Shown: positions 44,458 through 56,655 of the stretch, piece after piece
How the letters are laid out: the number at the start of each line of letters is the position of its first letter
How positions within the stretch are numbered: the first letter of the stretch is position 1
Assembly (NCBI RefSeq): GCF_037325665.1
Contig: NC_090260.1
Span: 47,646,050-47,710,049 of the forward strand
Direction: 5' to 3'
DNA: 64,000 bases
Source: Littorina saxatilis
Lineage: Eukaryota; Mollusca; Gastropoda; Littorinimorpha; Littorinidae
Made by a program: the position numbers and the translations under genes
The notes under the pieces: generated by a model
What the model was told of the DNA's origin: nothing
What the model saw: the letters and a program-made list of their open reading frames with translations, nothing else
The model's database searches: none

Positions 44458-45330
44458 CAAGTCGCGTAAGGCGAAAATACAACATTTAGTCAAGTAGCTG
44501 TCAAACTCACAGAATGAAACTGAACGCAATGCCATTTTTCAGCAAGACCGTATACTCGTAGCATCGTCAGTCCACCGCTCATGGCAAAGGCAGTGAAATT
44601 GACAAGAAGAGCGGGGTAGTAGTTGCGCTAAGAAGGATAGCACGCTTTTCTGTACCTCTCTTTGTTTTAACTTTCTGAGCGTGTTTTTAATCCAAACATA
44701 TCATATCTATATGTTTTTGGAATCAGGAACCGACAAGGAATAAGATGAAAGTATTTTTAAATTGATTTCGACAATTTAATTTTGATAATAATTTTTATAT
44801 ATTTAATTTCCAGAGCTTGTTTTTAATCCAAATATAACATATTTATATGTTTTTGGAATCAGAAAATGATGGAGAATAAGATGAACGTAAATTTGGATCG
44901 TTTTATAAATTTTTATTTTTTTTTACAATTTTCTGATTTTTAATGACCAAAGTCATTAATTAATTTTTAAGCCACCAAGCTGAAATGCAATACCGAAGTC
45001 CGGGCTTCGTCGAAGATTACTTGACCAAAATTTCAACCAATTTGGTTGAAAAATGAGGGCGTGACAGTGCCGCCTCAACTTTCACGAAAAGCCGGATATG
45101 ACGTCATCAAAGACATTTATCAAAAAAATGAAAAAAACGTTCGGGGATTTCATACCCAGGAACTCTCATGTCAAATTTCATAAAGATCGGTCCAGTAGTT
45201 TAGTCTGAATCGCTCTACACACACACACAGACACACAGACACACACACACGCACGCACATACACCACGACCCTCGTCTCGATTCCCCCCTCTACGTTAAA
45301 ACATTTAGTCAAAACTTGACAAAATGTAAA
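44458..45330 (+). mobile_element. Helitron/Helentron-like non-autonomous element (copy 2)
   Basis: Same ends as 3287-4130. The site is empty in block B (23945-23975), giving exact limits apart from an A-run. The 3' hairpin (catttagtcaaaacttgac) is less perfect than in copy 1. Confidence 0.7.
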
Positions 45331-45667
45331 AAGTAAAAAAGGCATTTTGAAGTAATAGCAATCGAAGACGCTTTGCATCCAGTTACTGGTGCGAAGCAAA
45401 GGCGCTTTGAATAGGGGGGTCCGGGTCTCCAAAGAACCCAACACCATTTGGTGTCATCTGAGCTCCGAGTTTACCATTAAAATCAGTTTTTTTGCCTCCC
45501 CCATTTATTTTTGTGGTGGACACTTTTGCCTTTTGGGCGGACAATTTACATGACTGAAATTTGTTGAAAAAATGCAGTGTTCAACTCTGTGCAAAAAAAG
45601 TCAATGAAACCAGATAATTTTCTACATGACTTTAAGCCCAAAGAGACCTGAGCAAGGATATGCGAGA

Positions 45668-45790
45668 AGCATTGTCCTTTTAAACTCATTGTTTAGGGGT
45701 CGAAAAGAAACATTGTCCTTTTAACTCATAGTTTAAGGGTAGAAAAGAAACATTGTCCTTTTAACTCATAGTTTAGGGGTAGAAAAGAAA
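45668..45790. repeat. ~40-bp minisatellite, three units
   Basis: Same unit as 24297-24460, with one unit fewer. Confidence 0.85.
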
Positions 45791-45985
45791 CTTTATGGCC
45801 CTTCTTTTTTAACATACCAAAATATTTTACGTGTCAAAAGTCATAAAACAGTCGTTCTCTTGGAAACCTAGCTTACTGCTGTAAATATATTTTTCACATC
45901 TAAAACCTGTATCAAGTAATCAATAACTGAATGTACATGATCACTCATCACTGTTCACACACACAACATCACGTTACACACTCAC

Positions 45986-46102
45986 TGCTTGGAGTTGTCT
46001 CCATCACCATACTGTAAGTACTGGACGATGTTGGTATTTCTGTTGGACGCTCCATCTGTACGCACACTGCTTTCTCTCTCTTGAAATCTTCACCTGCTGG
46101 TG
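45986..46102 (-). pseudogene. Zinc-finger family cassette exon F, phase 1-1
   Basis: 117 bases, open, with an acceptor (tttctgtttcag) and a GTGAGT donor. It encodes PAGEDFKREKAVCVQ, then MERPTEIPTSSSTYSMV and METTPSS. Its phase fits both the exon at 46936-47035 upstream and the main exon of gene D downstream, so it may be a working exon rather than a relic. Confidence 0.6.
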
Positions 46103-46714
46103 CTGAAACAGAAAATTCATAAATCTGTTTGAAGTCTTCTCTTCATCGTGAGAACATGTTTACAGACCTTTTCTGAACGTATGAAAGAGAACATTCCTAA
46201 AAGATCAAAATTATTAACTCTAAAAAGACAGAATGATTCTCTTCCTGAAAGAGAAGAAGATATGTTCACGAAAGACAGAAAGAGATGACACTTAGCGGCA
46301 CATTCCTTCTTGTGTAAACATATCTCAAAACAGTTTGGAACACAATCTCAGATGTGGCCAGGCCTCCGCATGGAATAAGACAATCTCTCCACTTGGTCAC
46401 ATACCAGAAATGAACAGCCTGGGTATTCCCTGTGCAAAGTGGACATTTGATGATGAATTAATTTTGAAAATGGAACCACTGGCTTCTCAAGAAATTATTT
46501 CCCATGGGGTATCATTTTAGTTTCCGAGCCTTGGTATTTGAAAATTTTTGAACAGCTAAAAAAGGTAAAGTGAATTATGACAACATAATTATACACATGC
46601 TTAGATAATTACACAACACGTTCCATTAAAGCGCATTTTCAGAAAAAAACACTGCAGGGTTTCATCAGTTTTCACCCTTCCATCACACAACAGGCTGATG
46701 ACTCTTCAACAACA

Positions 46715-46935
46715 CGGTGCTCCATCTTTCACACACACAATATCACGTTACACACTCACCGCTCTCTATCTTTCACACACACAATATCACGTTACACACT
46801 CACCGCTCTCCATCTTTCACACACACAATATCACGTTACACACTCACCGCTCTCCATCTTTCACACACACAATATCACGTTACACACTCACCGCTCTCCA
46901 TCTTTCACACACACAATATCACATTACACACTCAC
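46715..46935 (-). repeat. ~41-43-bp minisatellite carrying ATG and splice-donor words
   Basis: About five units containing caatatcacgttacacactc. In minus orientation each unit reads atggagagcg|gtgagtgtg. Confidence 0.85.
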
Positions 46936-47035
46936 CGCTTGGAGTTGTCTCCATCACACTACAGGCTGGTGATGATTCTTCAACAGCATGGTGCTCCATC
47001 TTCACTACCACAGTCCACGGCTGCTTCCTCTTCAT
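46936..47035 (-). CDS. Possible 5' coding exon of a zinc-finger family gene
   Basis: An open 100-base segment from the ATG at 47035 to a GTGAGT donor: MRKRKQPWTVVV, KMEHHAVEESS and PACSVMETTPS, ending in phase 1. VKME is another SUMO-consensus match. The phase fits cassette F and the main exon of gene D. Two decayed relatives lie in 27480-27620. No upstream acceptor is needed if it is a first exon. Confidence 0.5.
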
Positions 47036-47040
47036 CCTGA

Positions 47041-48820
47041 TGTTAGGTGGCTTCACCTGGTGGACATACAACATATCTCATTATTTATTCAAGACACATA
47101 TAATTATGTTTGCATTGATTATCGCCAATTTTACTGAACTTAGTCTAGTGAGGCATAGCTCTGTAATAGACCCCCCCCCCCCTCCCCCACTCTATCCTTC
47201 AGCAGTGATATAGATAGATTCTATCGCTCTTGCTCTGTATCGTTCGTCCTGTTTGTATTGTTTTCGTCGGGCCCGGTTGCTGCGCTAGGTAGCACTGTGT
47301 GGTAGGCCAGTCTCTCAGCACAGGGACTGAAATTGGACGCCAGGCATGACATGTTGGGCAGCAAATGCCGAGTCTCAGTGATTATTAAAAATAATAGTGG
47401 AAGTTAGCGGATCATGAAAAATGCGAGCTTAAGCAGAACGGAGATCCATGTGTTCAAGCCTGTAGTTGTTAAATTAAATGCGGTATGTTTGTATTGTTTG
47501 CTCCAGAAATGTATATTTCGTACATTAGAGCGTTCGGAACTTTTCAATCGCATAAGTAGATCCAAAAAAGTCTAGCTCTTAAACCTGTGTGCTATCAAAG
47601 GTTCAGGCCTGTTGTTCTGTAAGTGATTTTGGTTGCTGGGTAATATAAGTTACCGAAAAATAACTAGCCCTACAAGTTTACAGAGAGAAAGAAGCAGAGG
47701 GGGGAATAAAGCAAGCTTGGCTACCAACCCACCCATGTTATTATTTCCCACAGGCACAGGAACACTATCCACTTTATCTTTCACTCGAGGGAAATTAGGA
47801 GCACCAACCAAATGAGGATAGTTGTCCTGTACAGGGATTTCCTCAAGAAAATTAAGGAGAAGAAGAAGAATAGCCCTATTGGTAAAATATATCTTTCTAT
47901 CCTTTTCTTTAGTTTTCAAAGTCAAAGTAATGAGAAAGTCCTCCTGTTAAACCGCATTTTGCATGTCCAGGGATGGCAAAATCATCGCCCGCCAACCAGC
48001 CGAGTAACTTCAAGAAAGTAACAAGCCTGTACATGCCCAGTCAGCACACAATATCGGGTCGATATCGGTCCGATATCGGGGTGCTGGCTGGGTGTATACC
48101 ACACAACAAATTATGAGCGTTAGATTTCTTTACACCATTTAAAGTAAATTAAACAGCTTTGATGCGCACAGGAGCCTCATTTTTGTTTCACTAGAACACA
48201 GCGATGATTTTTTTATCTCTTTAATTTGACCAGAAAACAACGTTTCAGTCTCAGAGAGATCTATCGAATGCCAAAGCTGATTTTAGGTAAACCTGATATC
48301 GTTACACAAATTAACGATTTAATTCCTTTTCCTGGGCCCAGCTTTCGCATTTGAATATACCACAGACTGAACTGATGCTTCCTTGCCAAAGTAACGCTGA
48401 AGGTGTCTATGTCGACCAAATGTGGGTGCATTCCCTGTCAGCATTTTCCCTGTATATATAAGGAATACACCCGGGTGGATTTCCAGTAGGAAAGTACGAT
48501 ACCACTCAATCTCGCGCCAACCTAGTGACTGCCTTTACCCGATTTGAATAACCCTAGCTTTACTTCCCCTTCCAAAATGGTGGTTCGACAGGAGAATCTT
48601 TTGGAAATCCTGAATTCATGTGCGGCATTCAGCCAAGCAAACATGCTTCGGCGAGAAAGGCGGAGAATCTGAATGGATTTAGATAAAGAAACATGCCCCC
48701 CCCCCCCCCCCCCTTCATATTAATTTCCCATACAGTGCCGATGACGACATGGGTCCTAACATTTTGACAGAGTGGTTACGTCCCTTGAATGACGATGGAA
48801 GCAATAAGGCAAATGTGTTA
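47041..48820. other. Unassigned region
   Basis: No gene recognised. Contains C-runs (about 47168-47185 and 48695-48712) and a small palindrome at 48036-48092 (cccagtcagcac ... gtgctggctggg) with a gatatcg-rich centre. Confidence 0.5.
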
Positions 48821-49026
48821 AAGTGGAACCCCCCTGTTATGCCCCCCCCCCCCCCCCCACCCCAATTTAAGACTTCCTCTCTTATAAAATAAAGACCCTG
48901 TTTTCTCAGTCTATTTGCATGCATGTTGTTCATAACCTCTGTAAATTTACTCTAACGTTAAGACTCCCTCCTTTTTAGACCAGATTTTCTCAAATTGTTG
49001 GAGGTCTTAAAAGGGGGGTTCCACTG
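48821..49026. mobile_element. MITE of the ggaggtcttaa family, opposite orientation
   Basis: The right end ggggggttccactg is followed by TA. The left end aagtggaaccccc follows TA. The interior matches the reverse complement of 36797-36955, expanded by a C-run. Confidence 0.82.
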
Positions 49027-50082
49027 TAGGTAAAACATATTTTTGAACAAATTTGACCCCACAATAGTGTACAGTACCTAAGGTTGATCATCAGTACTTT
49101 GGAAATGAGGGTGGATATTCCTTGTGGAGTGTTCATACGAGATTAACATGGACGAAAGTGCACATCTTAGCATCAACAGTTCAGCCTCCATAAGCTTCAT
49201 CTCACCTCACTGACACTCAAAAGGAAGATATAATTCGCTATTCGAAGACGAAAGATGCGCTCAGCCGAAAAATAAGATGGTTAACACCGGTTGTACAGCC
49301 TGGGGGCTCCATAAACTACTCGTAGATTGTCCAACCATGCAGCGCCCGACACTATTGCTGGAGTAACTTGAATTTGAACTCGAGCAAGACTACCCGAAGT
49401 GAGAATTCAAGTTGCTCGGTGCGGGACTCACCATGCGGCGTTCCACTTCCACCAGGCGGCTTTTCACGGATTGATACCTTGTTTTAGGCGTCACACACCC
49501 CGTGTCGTTTACCTTACATGATGTTGCTTCACACAAGTGTGTGTGATCACTCAAAGATTCAATGACTGTCGTTTTATAACGTTACTGTCGTGTACACTAA
49601 AGATGCGTCGATTCGCTACACCGGAAACAACGCGGTAGTGACTTCCCCTCCTCAGATGTCTTTTTAACCAAATTCAAACAAATATAAACCTGAACGCTCA
49701 AATCAGACAGGAATAAGTGGAAACGTCGGTAAATGTCCTGCTGTTTCACTTTGCATGGATACTTACAAAATATAGCTATTAATCTGAAGGCAGCTACACT
49801 CCTTTTTACCAGAAAATGGGGTTGTACAGAAATAAGATGACTAAAGCCGCTGGAGAAAAGTTCATTATTAGTATGTACATTTTTATTATTGATTAATTTT
49901 TATGTATTTCAAAGTGGCAGTGTGGGTTTGTATGTTGTTGTTCGTTTGAGTATTACAGGAATTCACTTTAATCATTATTCTTTTTAAAGTAATTTTGGAT
50001 ATATATTGCATGCAGTATATGTTTTTCAAGCCCCGAGACTCAGTTTGACATGTGATTGGAATATTTATCATGCGCATATTAC
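49027..50082. other. Unassigned region
   Basis: Nothing recognisable; AT-rich toward the end. Confidence 0.4.
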
Positions 50083-51682
50083 ATACCTGTCAAGTACTTT
50101 TGGCCTCTGACCATAGTAAATGGCATAAGAAACCATAGTTGGGGATCAAAAACCATAGTTAATGCGTGGATCAGGATGTGGTTAAACACACAAATTCAAC
50201 TTCTCACGCATACACACTAAACCAATCAGATTGTTTTTCGCAAACTAAAAGTAAAACACATAAATTCCTTTCTACACAAACTGCTCTTTATTTACCACTA
50301 CATGTAATACATTTACACTGCACTCTTGTTCGTTCATTTTTTTTCTCACTTGTCACTTGTGTTCTTTGTTGTATTCATCTGTGCAAATGCTCCCATGGGG
50401 TCGCCTTCACGCGGCGGGAGTGTTTTTACCAAGCTACCCCACCCCTTTACTTCTCTTCTTTTGTCTTATTTCTGCCTTACCAGTCCTTTCACCTATATTT
50501 CCTTCCAAGAAAACTCTCCCTACTATTCCCTGCAGTTTTCCAATTCTTTTCTTGTTGTCTTATTTCTACCTGACTGGATCCATCACCTTTATTTCACTTA
50601 CCAAAAGTCTTCTTTTCCACATCCTTATTTCTCTGCACCCCGCATGTCGTAAGAGGCGACTAACGGATTCTGCACAAGTCATGGCCAATCCACCTCTGTG
50701 CCCTTTTTTTTATCTCTCCCAATAAATGTATGGCATTTTGTTCTTTACGCGCGTGCCATTGCACATTGAACACGTTTTTGTTGTTGCTTATTCATAATTA
50801 ACTCTGTAATTAATGAAGAAGAAAAAATCCCGTGTGGAGCACGGGTATTACTAGTCACCTTTATTTCACTTACCAAAAGTCTTCTTTTCCACATCCTTAT
50901 TTCTCTGCACCCCGCATGTCGTAAGAGGCGACTAACGGATTCTGTTCCTCCTTTTACCCTTGTTAAGTGGTTCTTGTATAGAATATAGTCAATGTTTGTA
51001 AAGATTTTAGTCAAGCAGTATGTAAGAAATGTTTAGTCCTTTGTACTGGAAACTTGCATTCTCCCAGTGAGGTCATATATTGTACTACGTTGCAAGCCCC
51101 TGGAGCAATTTTTTTATTAGTGCTTTTGTGAACAAGAAACACTTAACAAGTGGCTCTATCCCATCTTCCCCCTTTCCCCTATCCCATCTCCCCCCTTTCC
51201 CCCGTCGCGATATAACCTTCGTGGTTGAAAACGACGTTAAACACCAAATAAAGAAAGAAAGAAAGAAATCTGTGCAAATCTTTGCTTTGTCAATCATGCT
51301 GCCAGTCACCTTAAAATCATGGCAGCATGCATCAGAGTTAATTTTGACCTGCAAGAAGGCAGTCAGTGTGTCAGCTCCCAGACTGTGATCCAGCACTTAA
51401 AGGTGTTGCAGGGTTTCACTGCCAAATGGAAATTTATTCAACATTTTCCTCACACAGGCCACGTAGAACTGGCGCACATCATGCCAGAACTTCTGTTGTG
51501 TTGCTGGTGCAAGCTCCTCCTCAGAAATGAATGAACGGCAGTCCATGCCAGCAACAACAAAAAAAATAAATAAATAAAAAAAAATGCTGAAAATGCGTAT
51601 GGTTTGAGGTATACGACGTAGGACCCAAAAAACACCGAAAAACCGTAAGAATTACGCAGAATGCGTAGGACTTGACAGGTAT
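50083..51682. mobile_element. 1.6-kb element with atacctgtcaagt termini
   Basis: Perfect 13-bp inverted termini (atacctgtcaagt / acttgacaggtat) lie within imperfect 8-base flanks (catattac and gatattat, 6 of 8). No transposase is seen. The interior includes a SINE-2 copy and a duplicated ~88-bp block (50584-50672 and 50856-50943). Confidence 0.65.
50913..51270 (+). mobile_element. SINE-2, 5'-truncated copy
   Basis: Begins at gcatgtcgtaagaggcgact and ends with the family's 3' domain and (GAAA)n tail. A short internal duplication of ctatcccatctcccc is present near 51170. Confidence 0.88.
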
Positions 51683-52754
51683 GATATTATACTATGTACT
51701 TGAACACCATTTTAACACCTGAATGAGCCTGCACGCTTCAAAATAAATTCAGTCCTGGCTAAACTTTAAAAAGGCTGTAGGATACTTCTGAAAGTACGCT
51801 GGAGTAGCCTCCCTTTCCGGATTTAGAACGCGTTTCGTGTTGTAACAGATTATTCACTTATTAGCTATATCCGTATGCAAAATAATGAAATAAACATTAG
51901 GAAATGGCAGAAGTTAACAAATATCGACATTCTCTATCAGTGCAATAAAAAACAATCGTTAGAACTTGCATTTACGACATGTCGTGCGTGAGAACGTGTC
52001 AGTAAACAAGCACTTCTTGCCTGGCTGAAGAACCCTACGAGTCAAGCTAAAACAGACAAGTAATGGAAAGCAGTCTGCGGATAAACATAACAAACTGCTG
52101 ATGAAAAAGTGTGTTCATCCCTGCTCTGGATAAAAGACATCGAACTGATGACAACGTGGCAGCGTTCATGGGAAACATTTTTTCCTCAGATTATCGCTTC
52201 TACATTATTGCACGTACTTGGGGCAGATCTGAATTTCATACTGGAAGATGACAAATCGGTCTTGTGAGTTGAGAACCACATGTTCTTTGCCGACAGAAAT
52301 CATGATGGGACAAGATGCAGATTGTGTTGAAGAGATGTTTGCAGATTATCGCATCTACATTTTATTGCAGCTCAGATCAATGCACGTAGTTGGGGTAGAT
52401 CTGAATTTCACAATGGAAGACGACAAATCGGTCTTGTGAGTTGAGAACTACATGTTCTTTGACGGCAGAAATCACTATGGGGAGGATTGTGTTGAGGAGG
52501 TTAATACTGACTGACTTTAGACGAAGAGTTCCTAGACTGCCTGGTTTTTGCAGAGAGGCATCATGATGATATCCTGTTTTTTAACGTTCTTGGTGACAAC
52601 GTGCCAGAATCGCACGAAGATCGAACTCTCGAAGAAAACAAGTTTATCGCTGAACATCGGAAATGTGAAAGTATTGCTCTTCCTGTCTGATCAATCTCCC
52701 CGTTAGATCTACAGGCTACATTATCAGGTAACTTACCGTGGCAAACCAGAGTGT

Positions 52755-52794
<40 letters not shown>

Positions 52795-53403
52795 ACCGGA
52801 TTACCATCATCAACGCACCCTTTTGGACTTTTCTACGTAACCTTACTATGCCTGCTGTGACATTCACGAGGATTATTGTGATTCTTGGACAATCGTGTGC
52901 CTGTGCTGGACTTGCACGAAGACAAACGGCGTCGGACGGTATACGTGCTGCCAAGTGTGTGCGCCCAGAGCGCAGTGTGAACCGAGAGTGAGTGTGTCAT
53001 TGTGTGAAAGTTTTGCTTGATCGATTTAGTCATAATTTTTTTTGCTTTTTGGTTCAATAGTAAAATCTGTGTTCGTTATACTTTGTATTTTGTGGTGTGA
53101 TTCGCCCGAGTGCGAGACCCCCTAGCTTCCCCGAACGCCTCTGTGGGTGGAATTGTATACTTGTGTGAGTAACGTGAGTGTGTAGATGAGAATGTGAAAG
53201 TTGTTTTGGACCCAGACACACACAGCAGACACCAACGCAACAGCTAAGTTTCAGCCTGACAAATAAACCCATGCAGTGACACAGCTAATGGCTGTACTTG
53301 TTATTTCTCTATTAAACAAATGTGTCAAGATCTTTACCATTTTCTGTCCTTTTGTGGGAATCTCGGAATATTTGCCTTGACTCGGTGAAAATTAAAGGGC
53401 AGT
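51683..53403. other. Unassigned region with a two-copy repeat
   Basis: A ~150-bp direct repeat (52188-52320 and 52344-52480; shared gacaaatcggtcttgtgagt) and a (TG)n tract at about 52750-52793. No supported gene. Confidence 0.5.
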
Positions 53404-53415
53404 AATAGAGAATGG

Positions 53416-53581
53416 TACTAACTCCGCCTAGGACGGTCCCAAGCCCGGCTGAAAAAGGAGGAGGGTTGGGCGTGGGGCTAGCTACCCCACCCCGTAAAAA
53501 ACCCCACTAGCTACAGAAACGCCAAGAAAAATTGGCGGCCTATACCCCAGACGGGGTCACAGGCGTAGGTGAGGTGAGGTG
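53416..53581 (+). mobile_element. Short retroposed fragment with 12-bp target duplication
   Basis: A 166-base GC-rich insert (ggacggtcccaagcccggct, gtggggctagctacccc) in AT-rich DNA, ending in ggtgaggtgaggtg. It is flanked by aatagagaatgg on both sides. Resembles a piece of a non-LTR element; family unknown. Confidence 0.7.
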
Positions 53582-53593
53582 AATAGAGAATGG

Positions 53594-55780
53594 AATTGTG
53601 TTTTGTTTACGCTTGAAATTAACTTCGGAATGGGTGTACAAAATTGTTTCTTTTATTTTATTTACATAAAACTGCAAAGTAACTGTGTTTTGAGTTCTAT
53701 ATTTTGATCCTATATCAGTCGTCTTCATGTGTGGACATACAAGACTTCATTCATTGACATATATATATATATACACAGTCGAATTATATACTAAATTAAT
53801 TAAAATAATGTAATAGTTCATCTTTTCAAAAATTATCTTCTGAATCAGCAAATTGCCCCTTTTATTTTAATTTTTTCTCTCTACAAGCCAGAACTTACAT
53901 AAAATTAATATTTTAAAAGTGACATGTCGCTTTTACTTACTTGTTTCATAGGTAGAGCAAATGCATAATGGGTAGGGATAGTACAAGCATTACAATTCAA
54001 GATTTTGTGCATTAAGGTATGTATCTTTTTTTTCCATCGGTAAGAACGATACCTCAACTTGAATTTACCTAAGTTTAATCACTTTAACACTTTATATCAT
54101 ATGTTTATTTCTGTTTCATGCTTGAAAATAACTTTCAAAACTGATACAAAAGTGTTTTTTTCATATTACCAGGACAGTAACTATGTTGTATGCTTTATTT
54201 TGTTCCTATATTAGTCATCTGGAATTTTGATCCATTAATTCACAGTAAAATGTAAACAAATCTTCAGTAGTAATTGCATAAAAAAGTCTGATATATATAA
54301 ATCAATTATCATGTTATTTTTATCTTAAAATGGGCGCGTTAAATCCTAATCTGTTTGTTTTAATGGACTAAGCAATCCTTGGACTGACAGAAAAGATGTA
54401 TTTTAAATATGTCCAGTTACTATTACTTATTTTTCTAATGTGAAGAGAATATGCACTCTTTTTTGTTCAAATGGGGAGGGGACCGGGGTTCAAGATTTTG
54501 CGCGACAAGAGGTGTGTTTCTTTTAACTGTGATGAAGAGGGATAACTCAACTTGGTATCTAACACTATTTCTGAACACTGTAACCACTTTAGCACTTTTA
54601 ATTTATGTTTTCTATCTTCCAAACTTCTAATTCAGCTTCAAAAATGAGAAAAAAGTGTGTGTTTTCTGAATTCACCAGTTAAATCACTATGTTCGATGTT
54701 CTATTTTGCTTCCCTATTTATCTTCTGAAGTTTTTGATCATCTGATTACCTTGCTTTTCTATTTAGAAAATAATATGCACTCTTTTCTGAAAAATGGGTA
54801 GAGGATGGGGGTAGTAAAAGCATCACAGTTCAAGATTTTGAGCGACAAGAGGTGCATTTCTTTTAAAATTGGTGAAGAGGGATAACTCAACTTGTTATTT
54901 AACACTATTTCTGAACACTGTAACCACTTTTAATTTATGTTTGACTGTGTTCCATGCTTCAAATTGGGCTTCAACAAGAAGAGCAAACGCTCGATCGAGT
55001 CACTTTCGCAGTTCTGAATATTATATGAGGCATCAGATGGACAGGAAGAAATTGCTATTCACAACACAATGAGTCACGTTCACATAAAATTTGAGCCCGG
55101 TCACTTTTATAGTTTCCGAGAAAAGCCCAACGTTAAGTTGTGTGTTGCCGAACAGAAAAGGCTAGTTATCTCCCTTGTTTTTCTGATAACGTTCGTAAAA
55201 GGCTACAGATGTAAATACTTTGATGTAAAGAATAATCCTACAAAGTTTCAATCACATCCGATGAACTTTGTCAAAGATATAAAATGTCTAATTTTTCCTT
55301 TGACGCTGACCTGTGACTTTGAAAAAGGTCAAAGGTCAACGAAACCATCGTTAAAGTGTAGAGGTCATTGGAGGTCACGACTAAACAAAATATGAGCCCG
55401 ATCGCTTTGATAGTTTCCGAGAAAAGTCCAACGTTAAGGTGGTGTCTACGGACGGCCGGCCGGCCGGACAGACTAACACTGACCGATTACATAGAGTCAC
55501 ATTTTCTCAAGTGACTCAAAAATGGATACATAAGTGTTTTTTTCCAAATTCACCTGTAAAATCACTATGTTTGATGTTCTATTTTGCTTCCCTATTTCTC
55601 TTCTTCAGTTTGTAATCATCCGATTGTTTTTTTGTTTACATATTCACAATACAGTATCACATTTTCTTCAGTAGGGTTTACGTATGCTCAAACTTCAGTC
55701 GGTATCTCGTTATCTCAAAATGTTGCGCGACAAGCACTATTCATTTTGTTATTTCCTGGTAAACCAAACATTGAACTAAC
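53594..55780. repeat. Diverged long tandem repeats, AT-rich
   Basis: Blocks sharing ttcaagattttg, gaagagggataactcaactt, aacactatttctgaacactg and gatgttctattttgcttccc recur three or four times from about 53,950 to 55,780. An unrelated insert at about 54965-55510 interrupts the last unit. It begins agaagagcaaacgctcgatc, ends near agtgactc, and contains cggccggccggccgg. Confidence 0.65.
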
Positions 55781-55865
55781 ATAAAAAGAAACCTTTAAAA
55801 CTGCCTAACCACTTTGAAATTTGGCCTCAGGTGTTTAATGAGAAGTGCAATTCCAAGGACAAATC

Positions 55866-55867
<2 letters not shown>

Positions 55868-55944
<77 letters not shown>

Positions 55945-56037
55945 ATAGCCATACAAACACACACACACCGTGTGACACACACACACTTTGACACACACAC
56001 TGTGACACACACACACACTGTGACACACACACACTGT

Positions 56038-56070
<33 letters not shown>

Positions 56071-56655
56071 TGACACACTGACTGTGACACACACACACAC
56101 ACACACACACTCATTCACATACGCTCAATCACTCACATTTACTCACTCACAAACTTAAAACACAAAACACACTCATGCGCACATATAATCATACGGACAC
56201 ACACACACCTTTACAAACATACACACAAACTCCGGAACACTCACACGCACATACACGGCACAGCCACTCTCTTTTTCTTTAGTACACACTCGCATACACA
56301 CACACATAACCACACTCACACACTCTCTCTCTCTTACACACACACTAACACTGACACGTGCACAAAATGCACACACACACACATCGCGCGAGAGAGAAAG
56401 ACCGAAGAGGGGGGATTACGTCATATGCATTTGTTAGGCGCGTTTGATCGATCTGCGCGATCGCGCTGCGCGTTTGGTGGATCGAGTTCAATACGATTGT
56501 TAACCACATAAGAGACACACACACACACACACACGTGCACTTACATACACCCAGACACATACACATACACACCCAGACACACACACACCGGCACACACCC
56601 GCGCACATACACACACATGCACAACCTTACACACACACACACAAACACACACACA
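55868..56655. repeat. (TC)n and (CA)n microsatellite tracts
   Basis: Long CT then CA runs with degraded CA-rich sequence. All frames here are repeat artefacts. Confidence 0.95.

Noticed and set aside
47650-47925. Minus-strand frame of 91 residues (EEIPVQDNYPHLVGAPNFP)
   Set aside because: Composition looks somewhat protein-like, but there is no recognised domain, convincing start or splice context; left unannotated.
52700-53300. Solo LTR suggested by an aataaa and promoter-like composition
   Set aside because: No matching copy, TG...CA ends or target duplication could be found.
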